In this document: positions 24,652-31,388 of the stretch, in pieces | Numbering within the stretch: the stretch's first letter is position 1 | Layout of the letters: every line of letters starts with the position of its first letter | Program-made: the position numbers and the translations under genes | Notes under the pieces: generated by a model | The model's database searches: none | Told to the model about the DNA's origin: nothing | What the model saw: only the letters and a program-made list of their open reading frames with translations | Virus record (IMG/VR): IMGVR_UViG_3300001686_000015 | Location: 1 to 34,518 of that record | Length of the DNA stretch: 34,518 bases | Strand: one strand, 5' to 3' | DNA from: a virus

Positions 24652-26034
24652 CTAGATCGCCGTGAAAGAAAATTGTCGTGCTTTGTCTTTTTCATTAAGA
24701 ATAAATTGCGTCACGCTATCAACGTCATCATCGTGCGGCGCGTTAGGAAAAGACGAAAGATTATTTAAAAAATCTTGGAGCCAAGGTGCGCCCTCTAAGA
24801 GATATATTTTTCCAGCTTCAATCATTGGTGTTGCAGCATTCGCGCGCGCTACTTTATCAATATCAACTTTTATAGCTTTTATGGGCAAAGTGGTTTCACG
24901 ATCAAGCTCTTGCATTAAAGATTGACCGCTTGCCTTATCTTCTATAAGTATTTGATCGGGCGGAAATTGTCGGGCTAACATTACAACAATTCTTTTAAGT
25001 TCTGGAAATTCTACTTTTTCTTTCCACCGGTGAATAAGATAAAATCCATTTTTCGCAACACCCCAAATTGTACAAACGCTATAATCATTGAGCGCGCCTT
25101 TTTTAAAGGCGGTATCCCATGAATGTACAATCTTTTCAAAATATGGAGCAATAGAATAAAAACGCCACCAATAACGCTTAAATATTTCACCTTCAACCGC
25201 GCTTGGTCGTTGCTGATAAAGCGCAAGATAACTTTCTTTGAGTTCTTCGCGAATGTTTTGAAGCGCTTCTTCGTCGAAACGTTCGCGGCAAAGTGCTTCG
25301 CCAATTTGTCTACCTAAGACATCATTTTCTTCTGCCTCTGCCGGCAGATTAATTATATGCCATTTATGCGCCTGATCGCCGTGAATCAAACGGCCTGCAA
25401 GGTCATCTTCATGCCATCGGGTCATAATTAATATGATCCAACCGCCAGGCTCTAAACGAGTAAATAGGTCGTCTTTGTACCAATCAAAAGTTTTATTTCG
25501 ATAAGTTTCGCTATTTGCTTCTTCTCTATTCTTAACTGGATCATCTATAATTATGCCATTTGCGCCAGTTCCAGTAACCCCAGAACCCACACCAGCCGCT
25601 CGATATCCACCATCTAGATTGGTTTCCCAATCAGAGACCGCCTTTCTGTCTTTGCTTAAAACTATGCGTGTTTGAACTATTCTGCGGGTTTTACGGCTAA
25701 ACTTTTCGGCAAATGTTTTATTATATGCGCCTACAATAACTCTTTGTGTTTGATCTTTTTCTAATAACCACGCAGGCAATCTAACTGTTATTAATTCGCT
25801 TTTGCCATGACGCGGCGGCATAAATACGGCAAGCCTTTTAATGCTTCCGTCAATTATTCCATCAAGACCACTACGACGAATGTACTCAAGATGCTTCCAA
25901 GTCCAGCAAAACGTCGGCGATACAATCGGGAGCCATTCATCAAAACTCAAAAACTTCTTTTCTTGATTTTGTTGTCTTCGCCTTCTTAATTCTAATTCTG
26001 CCAATGCTTGAAGCTTTATAGATTCGAGAGACAA
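24652..26034 (-). CDS. terminase large subunit
   Basis: A 460-residue protein with N-terminal ATPase and C-terminal RNase H-like nuclease. Walker A is FMPPRHGKSE (residues 71-80); a Walker B-like acid pair lies in GANGIIIDDP. The nuclease acids are seen in VHSWDTAFKKG, ILIEDKASGQSL and DDDVDSVTQF. It powers DNA packaging and cuts the concatemer. Length is typical. It follows the small subunit by twelve bases. No inteins or breaks are visible. Confidence 0.92.
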   Translation of the reverse strand: MSLESIKLQALAELELRRRRQQNQEKKFLSFDEWLPIVSPTFCWTWKHLEYIRRSGLDGIIDGSIKRLAVFMPPRHGKSELITVRLPAWLLEKDQTQRVIVGAYNKTFAEKFSRKTRRIVQTRIVLSKDRKAVSDWETNLDGGYRAAGVGSGVTGTGANGIIIDDPVKNREEANSETYRNKTFDWYKDDLFTRLEPGGWIILIMTRWHEDDLAGRLIHGDQAHKWHIINLPAEAEENDVLGRQIGEALCRERFDEEALQNIREELKESYLALYQQRPSAVEGEIFKRYWWRFYSIAPYFEKIVHSWDTAFKKGALNDYSVCTIWGVAKNGFYLIHRWKEKVEFPELKRIVVMLARQFPPDQILIEDKASGQSLMQELDRETTLPIKAIKVDIDKVARANAATPMIEAGKIYLLEGAPWLQDFLNNLSSFPNAPHDDDVDSVTQFILNEKDKARQFSFTAI

Positions 26035-26046
26035 TGTTTTTTAAAT

Positions 26047-26589
26047 TTAATCAGTGGGTATGCGACCATTAACAATGTCTTGCAACTGCTCATCTGTCAA
26101 AGATGATACATCCTTTGTGAGCGCAAAAGTCTTTACAGGCGCATCAGCACCTAATATTTTTCGTATTTCTTCTTTTGCTTTCATTGCAGCAGATAAATAT
26201 CGCGGATCCCCTTCTTGATTTTTAGCTTCGTCTGTTCTTTCGCCAAGACTGTTATCTAATGGTTTACCTTGTGCATCAACTGTTCTTTTAAACCACGTGG
26301 ATTTTGCTGGTAATTTGCTACGTTCCCAGGCTTGCATTGCTTGATCAGAAATATATTCATGCTGTAAAATTTGCTCGGCTTTTACTTTTTTAATATCGTC
26401 CATTAATTCTGTACTGTACCGTTCACTCACTCTCTTTAGAATTTTAGCAACAGCCGGCTGACTTATTTTTAATTCTTTAGCGATTCGCTCTTGAGTCCAC
26501 ATCGATTGACGCAAAGACCAGACTTGTTTTTCTCGTTCTGTAGTGACTTCTGATGGGATTTGTTTTTTCTTTCTTTTTTTAAGAGTCAA
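26047..26589 (-). CDS. terminase small subunit
   Basis: A 180-residue protein. The N-terminus is strongly basic (TLKKRKKKQIPSEVTTEREK), followed by a helix-turn-helix (WTQERIAKELKISQPAVAKI) at about residues 31-52, then a long helical region. It starts at TTG (26587-26589), supported by the strong Shine-Dalgarno AGGAGG five bases upstream. It recognises the packaging site and hands DNA to the large subunit. It is the first gene of the late block after the promoter/terminator at 26633-26720. Confidence 0.78.
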   Translation of the reverse strand: MTLKKRKKKQIPSEVTTEREKQVWSLRQSMWTQERIAKELKISQPAVAKILKRVSERYSTELMDDIKKVKAEQILQHEYISDQAMQAWERSKLPAKSTWFKRTVDAQGKPLDNSLGERTDEAKNQEGDPRYLSAAMKAKEEIRKILGADAPVKTFALTKDVSSLTDEQLQDIVNGRIPTD

Positions 26590-26632
26590 TATAACCTCCT
26601 AAATATAACTTGCTTTTCCTAAAATTTTGGGC

Positions 26633-26665
26633 AAAAAAAATCCGCACTAGCTAGGGGCAGATTTT
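26633..26665 (-). terminator. tR'-like terminator just downstream of the late promoter
   Basis: On the - strand a 9-bp stem AAAATCTGC/GCGGATTTT (26657-26665 with 26637-26645, one G-U pair), loop of eleven bases containing CTAG, followed by a run of eight Us (26633-26640). It ends about 50 bases after the predicted start of the promoter at 26692-26720, so late transcription would stop before the terminase gene unless modified. Confidence 0.8.
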
Positions 26666-26691
26666 AAGGTCAAGAAATAAATTCTGATAAA

Positions 26692-26720
26692 AACATAGCA
26701 GTATTAAGTTACTGAGTCAA
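26692..26720 (-). promoter_or_regulatory. late promoter (pR'-like) with inverted repeat in the spacer
   Basis: On the - strand: -35 TTGACT (26715-26720), 17-bp spacer, -10 TATGTT (26692-26697), preceded by TGC, an extended -10. Nearly all of the spacer is the inverted repeat CAGTA-N6-TACTG (26699-26714), positioned where Q-binding elements lie in lambdoid late promoters. Predicted start is near 26685. Points at the terminase gene and the late block. Confidence 0.7.
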
Positions 26721-26837
26721 CATATTTTTATAAAAAAAGCAAGTATTTTTATTGTATACCTCTTTTTGTAAAATATTTTTCTGCAAGATTATATAAATAC
26801 TCCATAAAATAGAGCCTTTTTAAGGATTTACAAACCT

Positions 26838-26882
26838 GCCGAGTTTTATCGTACACAAAAACTCGGCAACCGAATTTTATCG
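26838..26882. promoter_or_regulatory. inverted-repeat plus direct-repeat element upstream of terminase genes
   Basis: GCCGAGTTTT (26838-26847) and AAAACTCGGC (26858-26867) form a perfect 10-bp stem with a 10-base loop and no U-run. A further direct copy of most of the first arm (CCGARTTTTATCG) lies at 26839-26851 and 26870-26882. It is in the otherwise gene-free 26,590-26,991 stretch between two divergent promoters. An operator, or a packaging (pac/cos) recognition site because terS is next, are both conceivable; neither is proved. Confidence 0.6.
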
Positions 26883-26901
26883 AGGCGAATAATTTATTTT
26901 T

Positions 26902-26994
26902 AAAATACTTCACTTTACACCTTGACAAACGTTATTCACCACGTTACACTGTCCCTATGATGTGAAATTAACTAGGACAGGAGATACGGAAATG
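26902..26994 (+). repeat. 93-bp duplicated promoter/leader, copy A (copy B at 31030-31122)
   Basis: Positions 26902-26994 and 31030-31122 are identical except at three sites (26908, 26966-26976 region with two changes). The repeat covers promoter, transcript leader and ribosome binding site up to and including the ATG of two unrelated genes. It is a mobile-like cassette border or a duplication; the high identity shows it is recent. Confidence 0.9.
26922..26950 (+). promoter_or_regulatory. sigma70-type promoter of the + strand moron cassette
   Basis: TTGACA (26922-26927), exactly 17 bp, then TACACT (26945-26950). The spacer contains AACGT-N8-ACGTT and a direct repeat of CGTTA, a likely operator. 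The ATG at 26992 has AGGAG eight bases upstream. An identical promoter core lies at 31050-31078. Confidence 0.85.
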
Positions 26995-27279
26995 TGCACC
27001 GAAACAAAGATTGAAATGCAAGTAAAGATTTTAAATAAAGATGGCTCAACAAAGCACGCTTCCCAATGTCAAATGTCATTCGGAAAAAAAGACCCAACAT
27101 GTCACCGCTGTGTTGAACTTTTAAACGGTTCATCTTCCCGTGGTGGCTGGCAGCGAAAATATTACTCAGATAAAAAACAACAAGAACAAATCGAAATTGA
27201 AGCAATCCATGTGCACCACAGAAGCGAGAAACATTTGTCTGGTGGTTGCGGTCCAGTTTGTACTTTTGGAGATTGGTAA
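26992..27279 (+). CDS. His/Cys-rich hypothetical protein, first gene of moron cassette
   Basis: Starts at ATG 26992-26994 with AGGAG eight bases upstream; a start at 26962 lies within the promoter leader and is rejected. The 95-residue protein has a conserved-looking arrangement of metal-binding residues: KKDPTCHRCVELLNGSSSRG (CxxC), then AIHVHHRSEKHLSGGCGPVC (HVHH...C...C). It might bind zinc. It is transcribed from the promoter at 26922. Its 3' 131 bp are duplicated at 30173-30303. No function is known. Confidence 0.7.
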   Translation: MCTETKIEMQVKILNKDGSTKHASQCQMSFGKKDPTCHRCVELLNGSSSRGGWQRKYYSDKKQQEQIEIEAIHVHHRSEKHLSGGCGPVCTFGDW

Positions 27280-27302
27280 TTTAAATTTTAAAGGAGAAAG
27301 TA

Positions 27303-27824
27303 ATGGGTCGTGAAATTAGAAGGGTTCCGCCAAATTGGCAGCATCCGAGATATACAAGAGAAAATGCGCCATTCCCAAATTGGGTTGAAAATTATCAATC
27401 GATGTTTGATGAAAATTATGAAGAAGCCGTTTTAGATTGGTTCGAGAATTTTGACAGAATTAGAAAAGGCGAAATGACAGATGATGAGAAAAAATATTAT
27501 CCGAATGGGCTTAAAGATTGGTTAATCGACTATAGTCCCCCCGATCCATTGTATTATCGGTTTTATAAAAACGAAGAAGCTACATGGTTTCAAATGTATG
27601 AAACCACATCTGAAGGTTCGCCTGTTACACCACCATTTGCCACAAAAGAAGAGATTATAGATTACTTGGTATCGAATGGCGATTTTTGGAATCAGCGTCA
27701 AGGAGAGGGAGGTTGGCCTAGAGAAAGTGCAGAAAATTTCGTCAATCAAGAATGGTCGCCCACTCTTGTTATTAAGCAATCAGAAGATGGCGTAAAAATT
27801 TTAAAGCCTAGGGATGGAATTTAA
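27303..27824 (+). CDS. conserved phage hypothetical protein (MGREIRRVPPNW type)
   Basis: A 173-residue protein opening MGREIRRVPPNWQHPRYTRE, a start shared by a widespread but uncharacterised phage family. The middle has Tyr/Trp-rich and acidic segments (DYSPPDPLYYRFYKNEEATW), then VYETTSEG-like and SPVTPPFATKEEIIDYLVSN, GGWPRESAENFVNQEWSPTL. It has a good Shine-Dalgarno (AAGGAG) and follows the previous gene by 23 bases. It is soluble and acidic. Function unknown; often found near phage DNA-modification and replication-associated genes. Confidence 0.75.
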   Translation: MGREIRRVPPNWQHPRYTRENAPFPNWVENYQSMFDENYEEAVLDWFENFDRIRKGEMTDDEKKYYPNGLKDWLIDYSPPDPLYYRFYKNEEATWFQMYETTSEGSPVTPPFATKEEIIDYLVSNGDFWNQRQGEGGWPRESAENFVNQEWSPTLVIKQSEDGVKILKPRDGI

Positions 27825-27826
27825 AA

Positions 27827-28351
27827 ATGCAATGGTTAAAGAAGTTATTTTGTCGGCATGAATATACTTATGTTAGAAAAACTTCAGGAAGAATATGTAT
27901 TCAATATAAAAAATGCGATAAGTGTGGAACTAATTCGAGAGAAGAAATTTTGCCGATTATTCATCTTGAAAAAAAATACAATTTCTCAATAGTCAAAGGT
28001 ATGGCTGAAGCTGCAAGGCTTTATAACGAGTATTATAAAATAAATATGTATAGACTAGAAAATTTTAACTATTCTTTGTCTCGGAATATGTATGAATCAG
28101 CTTATAATGAAGCCATTAAAGTTAAACCAAAACCAGACAATACAGCATCGATAGCGAAAAATATTTTTTGTGAAAAATGCGGATGGCCAATTATACACGT
28201 ATGCTGCAATGACGGAATGGACAAAGCGCCATGGGGTGGAGATTATTGGGGATATTGCTCGAATAAAAGTTGCAAAAATCATGATGGCGAAGATTGGGAT
28301 CAATGCGGATTAAGTTTTTCATTTCACGTGAACCCGAAAATCGCTATCTAA
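27827..28351 (+). CDS. double zinc-ribbon hypothetical protein
   Basis: A 174-residue protein. The N-terminus has KLFCRHEYTYV and later YKKCDKCGTNSRE, so a Cys/His pair and CxxC about 24 residues apart, typical of a phage zinc ribbon. The C-terminal half has IFCEKCGWPIIHVCCNDGMD and YCSNKSCKNHDG, a second metal site. It starts two bases after the preceding gene. Its 3' end overlaps the convergent Q gene by eight bases. Its N-terminus resembles the partial gene at the end of the window (34327-34518). Nucleic-acid or protein binding is inferred only from the zinc motif. Confidence 0.7.
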   Translation: MQWLKKLFCRHEYTYVRKTSGRICIQYKKCDKCGTNSREEILPIIHLEKKYNFSIVKGMAEAARLYNEYYKINMYRLENFNYSLSRNMYESAYNEAIKVKPKPDNTASIAKNIFCEKCGWPIIHVCCNDGMDKAPWGGDYWGYCSNKSCKNHDGEDWDQCGLSFSFHVNPKIAI

Positions 28352-28727
28352 ATCTCTCTTGCCCCTCGTAGCAACCCTCCAGCCAAGTTTTGGCAGTAGC
28401 AATTCTAAGATCGAGTGTTCTGATAGATATACCTAATTTTTTAGATAGAGTTTCTTTCATCCATCCGCTCAAATAATAAAAAATAAGCGCATCTGCTTCT
28501 ATGGGTTTGTACACTTTTAATCTTAATATCCAGGAATCCATTTTTTCAGCTATTGGATTTTCAAGCATTGGCTTTGGCCCGTAAGTTGGCTTTACCATTA
28601 TACCTAATTGCATTAATGCAAAAATATTTGATTGAGTAGGATAACTCAAATTCTCAGCGCAATTGTGTGACCACTGCGCCCACTCTTGCAGCATTATTTC
28701 AATTTCAGAGGTTTTTCGTTCTTTCAT
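28344..28727 (-). CDS. Q: antitermination protein Q (P22/phi21 type)
   Basis: A 127-residue protein with the family layout: LQEWAQWSHNCAENLSYPTQ near the N-terminus, PMLENPIAEKMDSWILRLKV in the middle and ADALIFYYLSGWMKETLSKK followed by LGISIRTLDLRIATAKTWLE with a helix-turn-helix-like end. WgxW...YPtqS, an acid-rich ID helix, a Yy..g and LGIS helix are the family marks. It loads on paused RNA polymerase at a late promoter and lets it pass terminators. Here the candidate late promoter lies 1.6 kb downstream. The ATG overlaps the stop of 28724-28819 (ATGA). Confidence 0.8.
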   Translation of the reverse strand: MKERKTSEIEIMLQEWAQWSHNCAENLSYPTQSNIFALMQLGIMVKPTYGPKPMLENPIAEKMDSWILRLKVYKPIEADALIFYYLSGWMKETLSKKLGISIRTLDLRIATAKTWLEGCYEGQERFR

Positions 28728-28819
28728 TCAAGCTCAAAATGCGCGTAATCTAAAAAACTATATTCGTTGCTGTCTTCCCAGCCCGCACCCCAGATTATTT
28801 GATGCGATGAATATATCAT
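28724..28819 (-). CDS. 31-residue coupled small ORF upstream of Q
   Basis: On the - strand ATG at 28817-28819 opens MIYSSHQIIWGAGWEDSNEY and ends with SFLDYAHFELE at TGA 28724-28726, which overlaps the ATG of the Q gene (ATGA). It is Trp/Tyr/Glu-rich and acidic and no family is recognised. The exact overlap and the fit into the gap between methyltransferase and Q speak for a real small protein or a translational-coupling leader. No Shine-Dalgarno was found, so confidence is moderate. Confidence 0.5.
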   Translation of the reverse strand: MIYSSHQIIWGAGWEDSNEYSFLDYAHFELE

Positions 28820-28845
28820 AGTTTTACGGTGATGGAATAATTTTT

Positions 28846-30078
28846 TTAAGTTATTGGCGTAATTTTATTTTTCATTTCATCAAACGATTTTTTAAATTCT
28901 TCATGAATAGCTTTTTTTCCCGAATAGTCTTGCCAGCGTTTTATAATGACATCGCAGTATTTTTCGCTTAATTCCATCATAAAGCAGTTTCGGGATGTTT
29001 TTTCACAGGCAATCAAGGTAGAACCTGACCCACCGAAAAAATCTAAAATATTTTTTGATTCTTTAAAATATTCATTAAAGCACCATTCAGAAAGTGCAAT
29101 CGGTTTTTGAGTTGGATGAACTCTTGATTCTTGTCTTTCGGAATCTTTCATTAAACCTTTCCAAAGATGGCGAAAAATCCGAACACTCTTTTTTTGAGGG
29201 TGCTTAATATAAGCCAATTCACAATCACTATTATTATCTCTTTGATTTTCTTCTACCCTTTTATCCCAAACTAGCCAACATGGGGAATCTGGCAATTTAT
29301 GACAAAAATAATTTCCACCCCAATAAATAACAATATCCGATAAAGAATCGGCAATTGAAAATACTTCAATGGCGGTTTCTATAGAATTATCACCAATAAT
29401 CGCATCAAAATCTTTGCTTTTCCCTATTCTATTTTTAACAGAGTTTTTAATGGTTCTTTCTGTTGGTTCATTTATTCCATAAGGGGGATCAGTAAAAACC
29501 ATATCGATTTTTTTATTATTTAATAATTTTTCAATGTCGGTAATTGCAAGACTATCACCGCACATCAAACGATGATTGCCCAAAATCCAAATATCACCAC
29601 GCTTTGATATCGCTTCTTCGGCAATCTCAGGTACACTATCTTCTTCCCCGCTACCAGGTGGTAATTCCTCTACAAACAGATTAGCTATTTCTTCATCATT
29701 AAACCCAGTTAACGAAAGATCAAACTCAAGCGCTTTTAAATCTTCAAACTCAAGCGTTAAAAATTCATTGTTCCACGTGGTTTCTTCAGCCACCCTATTG
29801 TCTGTAATTCTAAAAGATTTACCCTGCACCTCTGAGAGATCATCAGCTATGATGACGGGCACTTTTTCTATTTCTAATTTTTTTGCAGCGAGATATCTGG
29901 TATGCCCTGCCAATATATTTTTATCTTTATCGACAACGATAGGTTGTTTAAAGCCAAATTCTTTAATACTCATCGCTACTTTTTCTACGCCCGCGATATT
30001 ATTTCGTGGGTTTCTGTCGTATGGATTTATTTCATCAAGTGCCAGGTAAACAATTTTCAATTCAGTCATTGGGTTCAT
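28846..30078 (-). CDS. ParB/Srx-like domain fused to DNA adenine/cytosine-N4 methyltransferase
   Basis: A 410-residue protein. Residues 5-95 form a ParB/sulfiredoxin-like domain: LDEINPYDRNPRNNIAGVEK, IVVDKDKNILAGHTRYLAAK, a motif found on many phage methyltransferases. Residues 160-400 are the methyltransferase: CGDSL, FTDPPYGINE (DPPY at 197-200) and FFGGSGSTLIACE (at 347-359). DPPY before FxGxG places it in the beta class. It uses S-adenosylmethionine and probably protects phage DNA from host restriction. No restriction endonuclease gene is nearby. The start overlaps the stop of a tiny upstream ORF (ATGA). Confidence 0.88.
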   Translation of the reverse strand: MNPMTELKIVYLALDEINPYDRNPRNNIAGVEKVAMSIKEFGFKQPIVVDKDKNILAGHTRYLAAKKLEIEKVPVIIADDLSEVQGKSFRITDNRVAEETTWNNEFLTLEFEDLKALEFDLSLTGFNDEEIANLFVEELPPGSGEEDSVPEIAEEAISKRGDIWILGNHRLMCGDSLAITDIEKLLNNKKIDMVFTDPPYGINEPTERTIKNSVKNRIGKSKDFDAIIGDNSIETAIEVFSIADSLSDIVIYWGGNYFCHKLPDSPCWLVWDKRVEENQRDNNSDCELAYIKHPQKKSVRIFRHLWKGLMKDSERQESRVHPTQKPIALSEWCFNEYFKESKNILDFFGGSGSTLIACEKTSRNCFMMELSEKYCDVIIKRWQDYSGKKAIHEEFKKSFDEMKNKITPIT

Positions 30079-30158
30079 CCAAAATCATATAATGTGAGTT
30101 TAAAAATATCAAGAAATTCTATTACCATTTCTTCCCGCTCTACCCTTGTCAGACTCAT
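30075..30158 (-). CDS. 27-residue coupled small ORF upstream of the methyltransferase
   Basis: On the - strand ATG at 30156-30158 opens MSLTRVEREEMVIEFLDIFK ending LTLYDFG at TGA 30075-30077, overlapping the methyltransferase ATG (ATGA). A GGGGAG Shine-Dalgarno-like run lies eight bases upstream, and GTG nine bases earlier in the same frame is also possible. It lies precisely against the duplicated gene fragment that starts at 30173, so its promoter-proximal part may have been cut. Function unknown; perhaps just a coupling leader. Confidence 0.5.
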   Translation of the reverse strand: MSLTRVEREEMVIEFLDIFKLTLYDFG

Positions 30159-30172
30159 CGATGACACTCCCC

Positions 30173-30303
30173 GCAGCGAAAATATTACTCAGATAAAAAA
30201 CAACAAGAACAAATCGAAATTGAAGCAATCCATGTGCACCACAGAAGCGAGAAACATTTGTTTGGTGGTTGCGGTCCAGTTTGTACTTTTGGAGATTGGT
30301 AAT
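30173..30303 (+). pseudogene. truncated copy of the 3' end of 26992-27279
   Basis: 130 of 131 bases match 27150-27280; the single difference (T for C in the ...CATTTG(T/C)...-type codon) changes Ser to Phe. It encodes the last about 43 residues (QRKYYSDKKQQEQIEIEAIH...) and the stop codon, with no start and no promoter. At both edges the similarity ends abruptly. It is therefore a duplication remnant. See the finding on duplicated cassette borders. Confidence 0.9.
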
Positions 30304-30434
30304 ATTCTTCATAAGTTACTGTACCATATTTCTTAGAAATCACCTTTTCCAATTTCCAACCAATTTTTTTAAAGTTCCAGCCCATCTCCCATCCATTTCC
30401 CATGTATTTGAATTATAAAAGATTGCTTTCCCAT
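30304..30434 (-). pseudogene. remnant of a - strand gene cut by the duplicated fragment
   Basis: On the - strand ATG at 30432-30434 reads MGKQSFIIQIHGKWMGDGLEL and stops; a frame shifted within a run of seven As continues KKIGWKLEKVISKKYGTVTY EEYY until it meets the duplicated sequence at 30303. The two parts read together as a plausible protein start. An open frame listed from 30403 to 30185 is a chimera of this remnant with antisense of the duplicated fragment. No family is recognised. Low confidence; alternative is chance. Confidence 0.3.
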
Positions 30435-30494
30435 CTTAAAACCCACGCTCAAAATTTTATTAAGTATGTTTCAAGAATCCTTCCATATTTTTTA

Positions 30495-30523
30495 TTGCAA
30501 CCGTTATGAGTAACGTATATAAT
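30495..30523 (+). promoter_or_regulatory. sigma70-type promoter with CGTTA inverted repeat
   Basis: TTGCAA (30495-30500), exactly 17 bp, TATAAT (30518-30523). The spacer contains the inverted repeat CGTTA-TGAG-TAACG (30502-30515), sharing CGTTAT directly after the -35 with the promoters at 26922 and 31050. It drives 30552-31030. A shared repressor is likely. Confidence 0.75.
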
Positions 30524-30551
30524 AGATAATTAACAAATTAAGGATTTTAAG

Positions 30552-30839
30552 GTGGATAAAGTTAAAGAAATGACCGAATATCCGCAAAATGAAATGTCTA
30601 AATCAATGGGTCATTACATTGGTCAATCTTTAGACCCCGAAGGCTATATAAGAAATTCAAAATGTATTATTAAAACATTTTCAGAAGGGTTTAATTTGCC
30701 TTTAGATCATTTTCAGATTGACGACTCACCGAAATCCTATCTTGAGTACCTTAAAACAGGAAAAATAACAATATCTATGTCAGATGAAGCATATAAACGA
30801 TATATAACGCTTCACGAATCATTTGGAGTAATTCCATGA
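30552..30839 (+). CDS. hypothetical protein, + strand accessory operon
   Basis: A 95-residue protein (KEMTEYPQNEMSKSMGHYIG, then YIRNSKCIIKTFSEGFNLPL). The GTG start at 30552 has AAGGA about seven bases upstream; an internal ATG at 30570 is an alternative. The stop overlaps the ATG of the next gene (ATGA). It reads from the promoter at 30495. No family is recognised; it is soluble, with mixed alpha/beta composition and an acidic C-terminus (SMSDEAYKRYITLHESF). Confidence 0.7.
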   Translation: MDKVKEMTEYPQNEMSKSMGHYIGQSLDPEGYIRNSKCIIKTFSEGFNLPLDHFQIDDSPKSYLEYLKTGKITISMSDEAYKRYITLHESFGVIP

Positions 30840-31030
30840 ACGCATGGGACAAAACCCCTCAGGGCAAAGAAAACGCCCGCATACGCAGCAAAAACTACCG
30901 TGAGCGCATGAAAGCGAGAGGGATGATAAAAGTCTCTGAATGGCTGCATAAAGACGATGCCAAAGAGTTACAGCAGTTTATAGATCAACTAAAAAATAAC
31001 GAAAAATATCATCCTGACAAAAATATTTAA
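30836..31030 (+). CDS. small basic ribbon-helix-helix-like protein
   Basis: A 64-residue protein opening MNAWDKTPQGKENARIRSKN followed by YRERMKARGMIKVSEWLHKD and DAKELQQFIDQLKNN. A basic helical N-terminus, then a strand (MIKVSEWL) and two helices, resembles short Arc/MetJ-type DNA-binding proteins. It is coupled to the upstream gene by ATGA and ends where copy B of the duplicated promoter begins. It could regulate the CGTTA-containing promoters around it; that is inference from position alone. Confidence 0.55.
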   Translation: MNAWDKTPQGKENARIRSKNYRERMKARGMIKVSEWLHKDDAKELQQFIDQLKNNEKYHPDKNI

Positions 31031-31122
31031 AAATATTTCACTTTACACCTTGACAAACGTTATTCACCACGTTACACTGTCCCTATGATGTGAAATCAAC
31101 CAGGACAGGAGATACGGAAATG
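31030..31122 (+). repeat. 93-bp duplicated promoter/leader, copy B (copy A at 26902-26994)
   Basis: Contains the promoter TTGACA (31050-31055), 17-bp spacer, TACACT (31073-31078), the same AACGT-N8-ACGTT element and AGGAG ribosome binding site, ending with the ATG at 31120-31122. Three of 93 positions differ from copy A. The gene that follows is not related to the gene following copy A, so the promoter, not the gene, has been reused. Confidence 0.9.
31050..31078 (+). promoter_or_regulatory. sigma70-type promoter of the second accessory operon
   Basis: TTGACA (31050-31055), 17 bp, TACACT (31073-31078). Identical to the core promoter at 26922-26950, including its operator-like repeats. Drives 31120-33757, where nine further small genes follow in the same direction with small gaps or overlaps. 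Confidence 0.85.
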
Positions 31123-31368
31123 AAAAAATTATGGATAGTAAATTTAAGTGGCAGCAAAAAACTAAAAAATGGAGCATATCTTCGCACCAATCTAAATAAT
31201 AAAAAATTTTACTTTAAAGTATATTCTTTTGGCACTGGGATAGTAATTAAAAATAATATACTTTCTTCGGCGTCAAGATTTGGTAAAAATATTTTTGAAG
31301 CAGACCCATCAATTCAATGGGTGGAAAATAATGATCATGAAAAAGTACAGATCTTAAAATCGAATTAA
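31120..31368 (+). CDS. small beta-rich hypothetical protein
   Basis: Starts at ATG 31120-31122 with AGGAG eight bases upstream; the frame open from 31090 runs through the leader and is not used. The 82-residue protein (KKLWIVNLSGSKKLKNGAYL, NKKFYFKVYSFGTGIVIKNN, then FEADPSIQWVENNDHEKVQI) is basic and beta-rich, with a repeated strand-turn pattern. No family is recognised. It is the first gene after the duplicated promoter copy B and so probably strongly expressed. Confidence 0.65.
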   Translation: MKKLWIVNLSGSKKLKNGAYLRTNLNNKKFYFKVYSFGTGIVIKNNILSSASRFGKNIFEADPSIQWVENNDHEKVQILKSN

Positions 31369-31388
31369 CGCCAATAGGAGATACGAAC

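Noticed and set aside
29576-30049. A 157-codon Ser/Phe-rich + strand frame
   Set aside because: Antisense of the ParB-methyltransferase gene, whose motifs are clear.
30185-30403. A 72-codon - strand frame
   Set aside because: It joins a gene remnant with antisense of the duplicated fragment (30173-30303); the Cys/Trp-rich end is not real protein.
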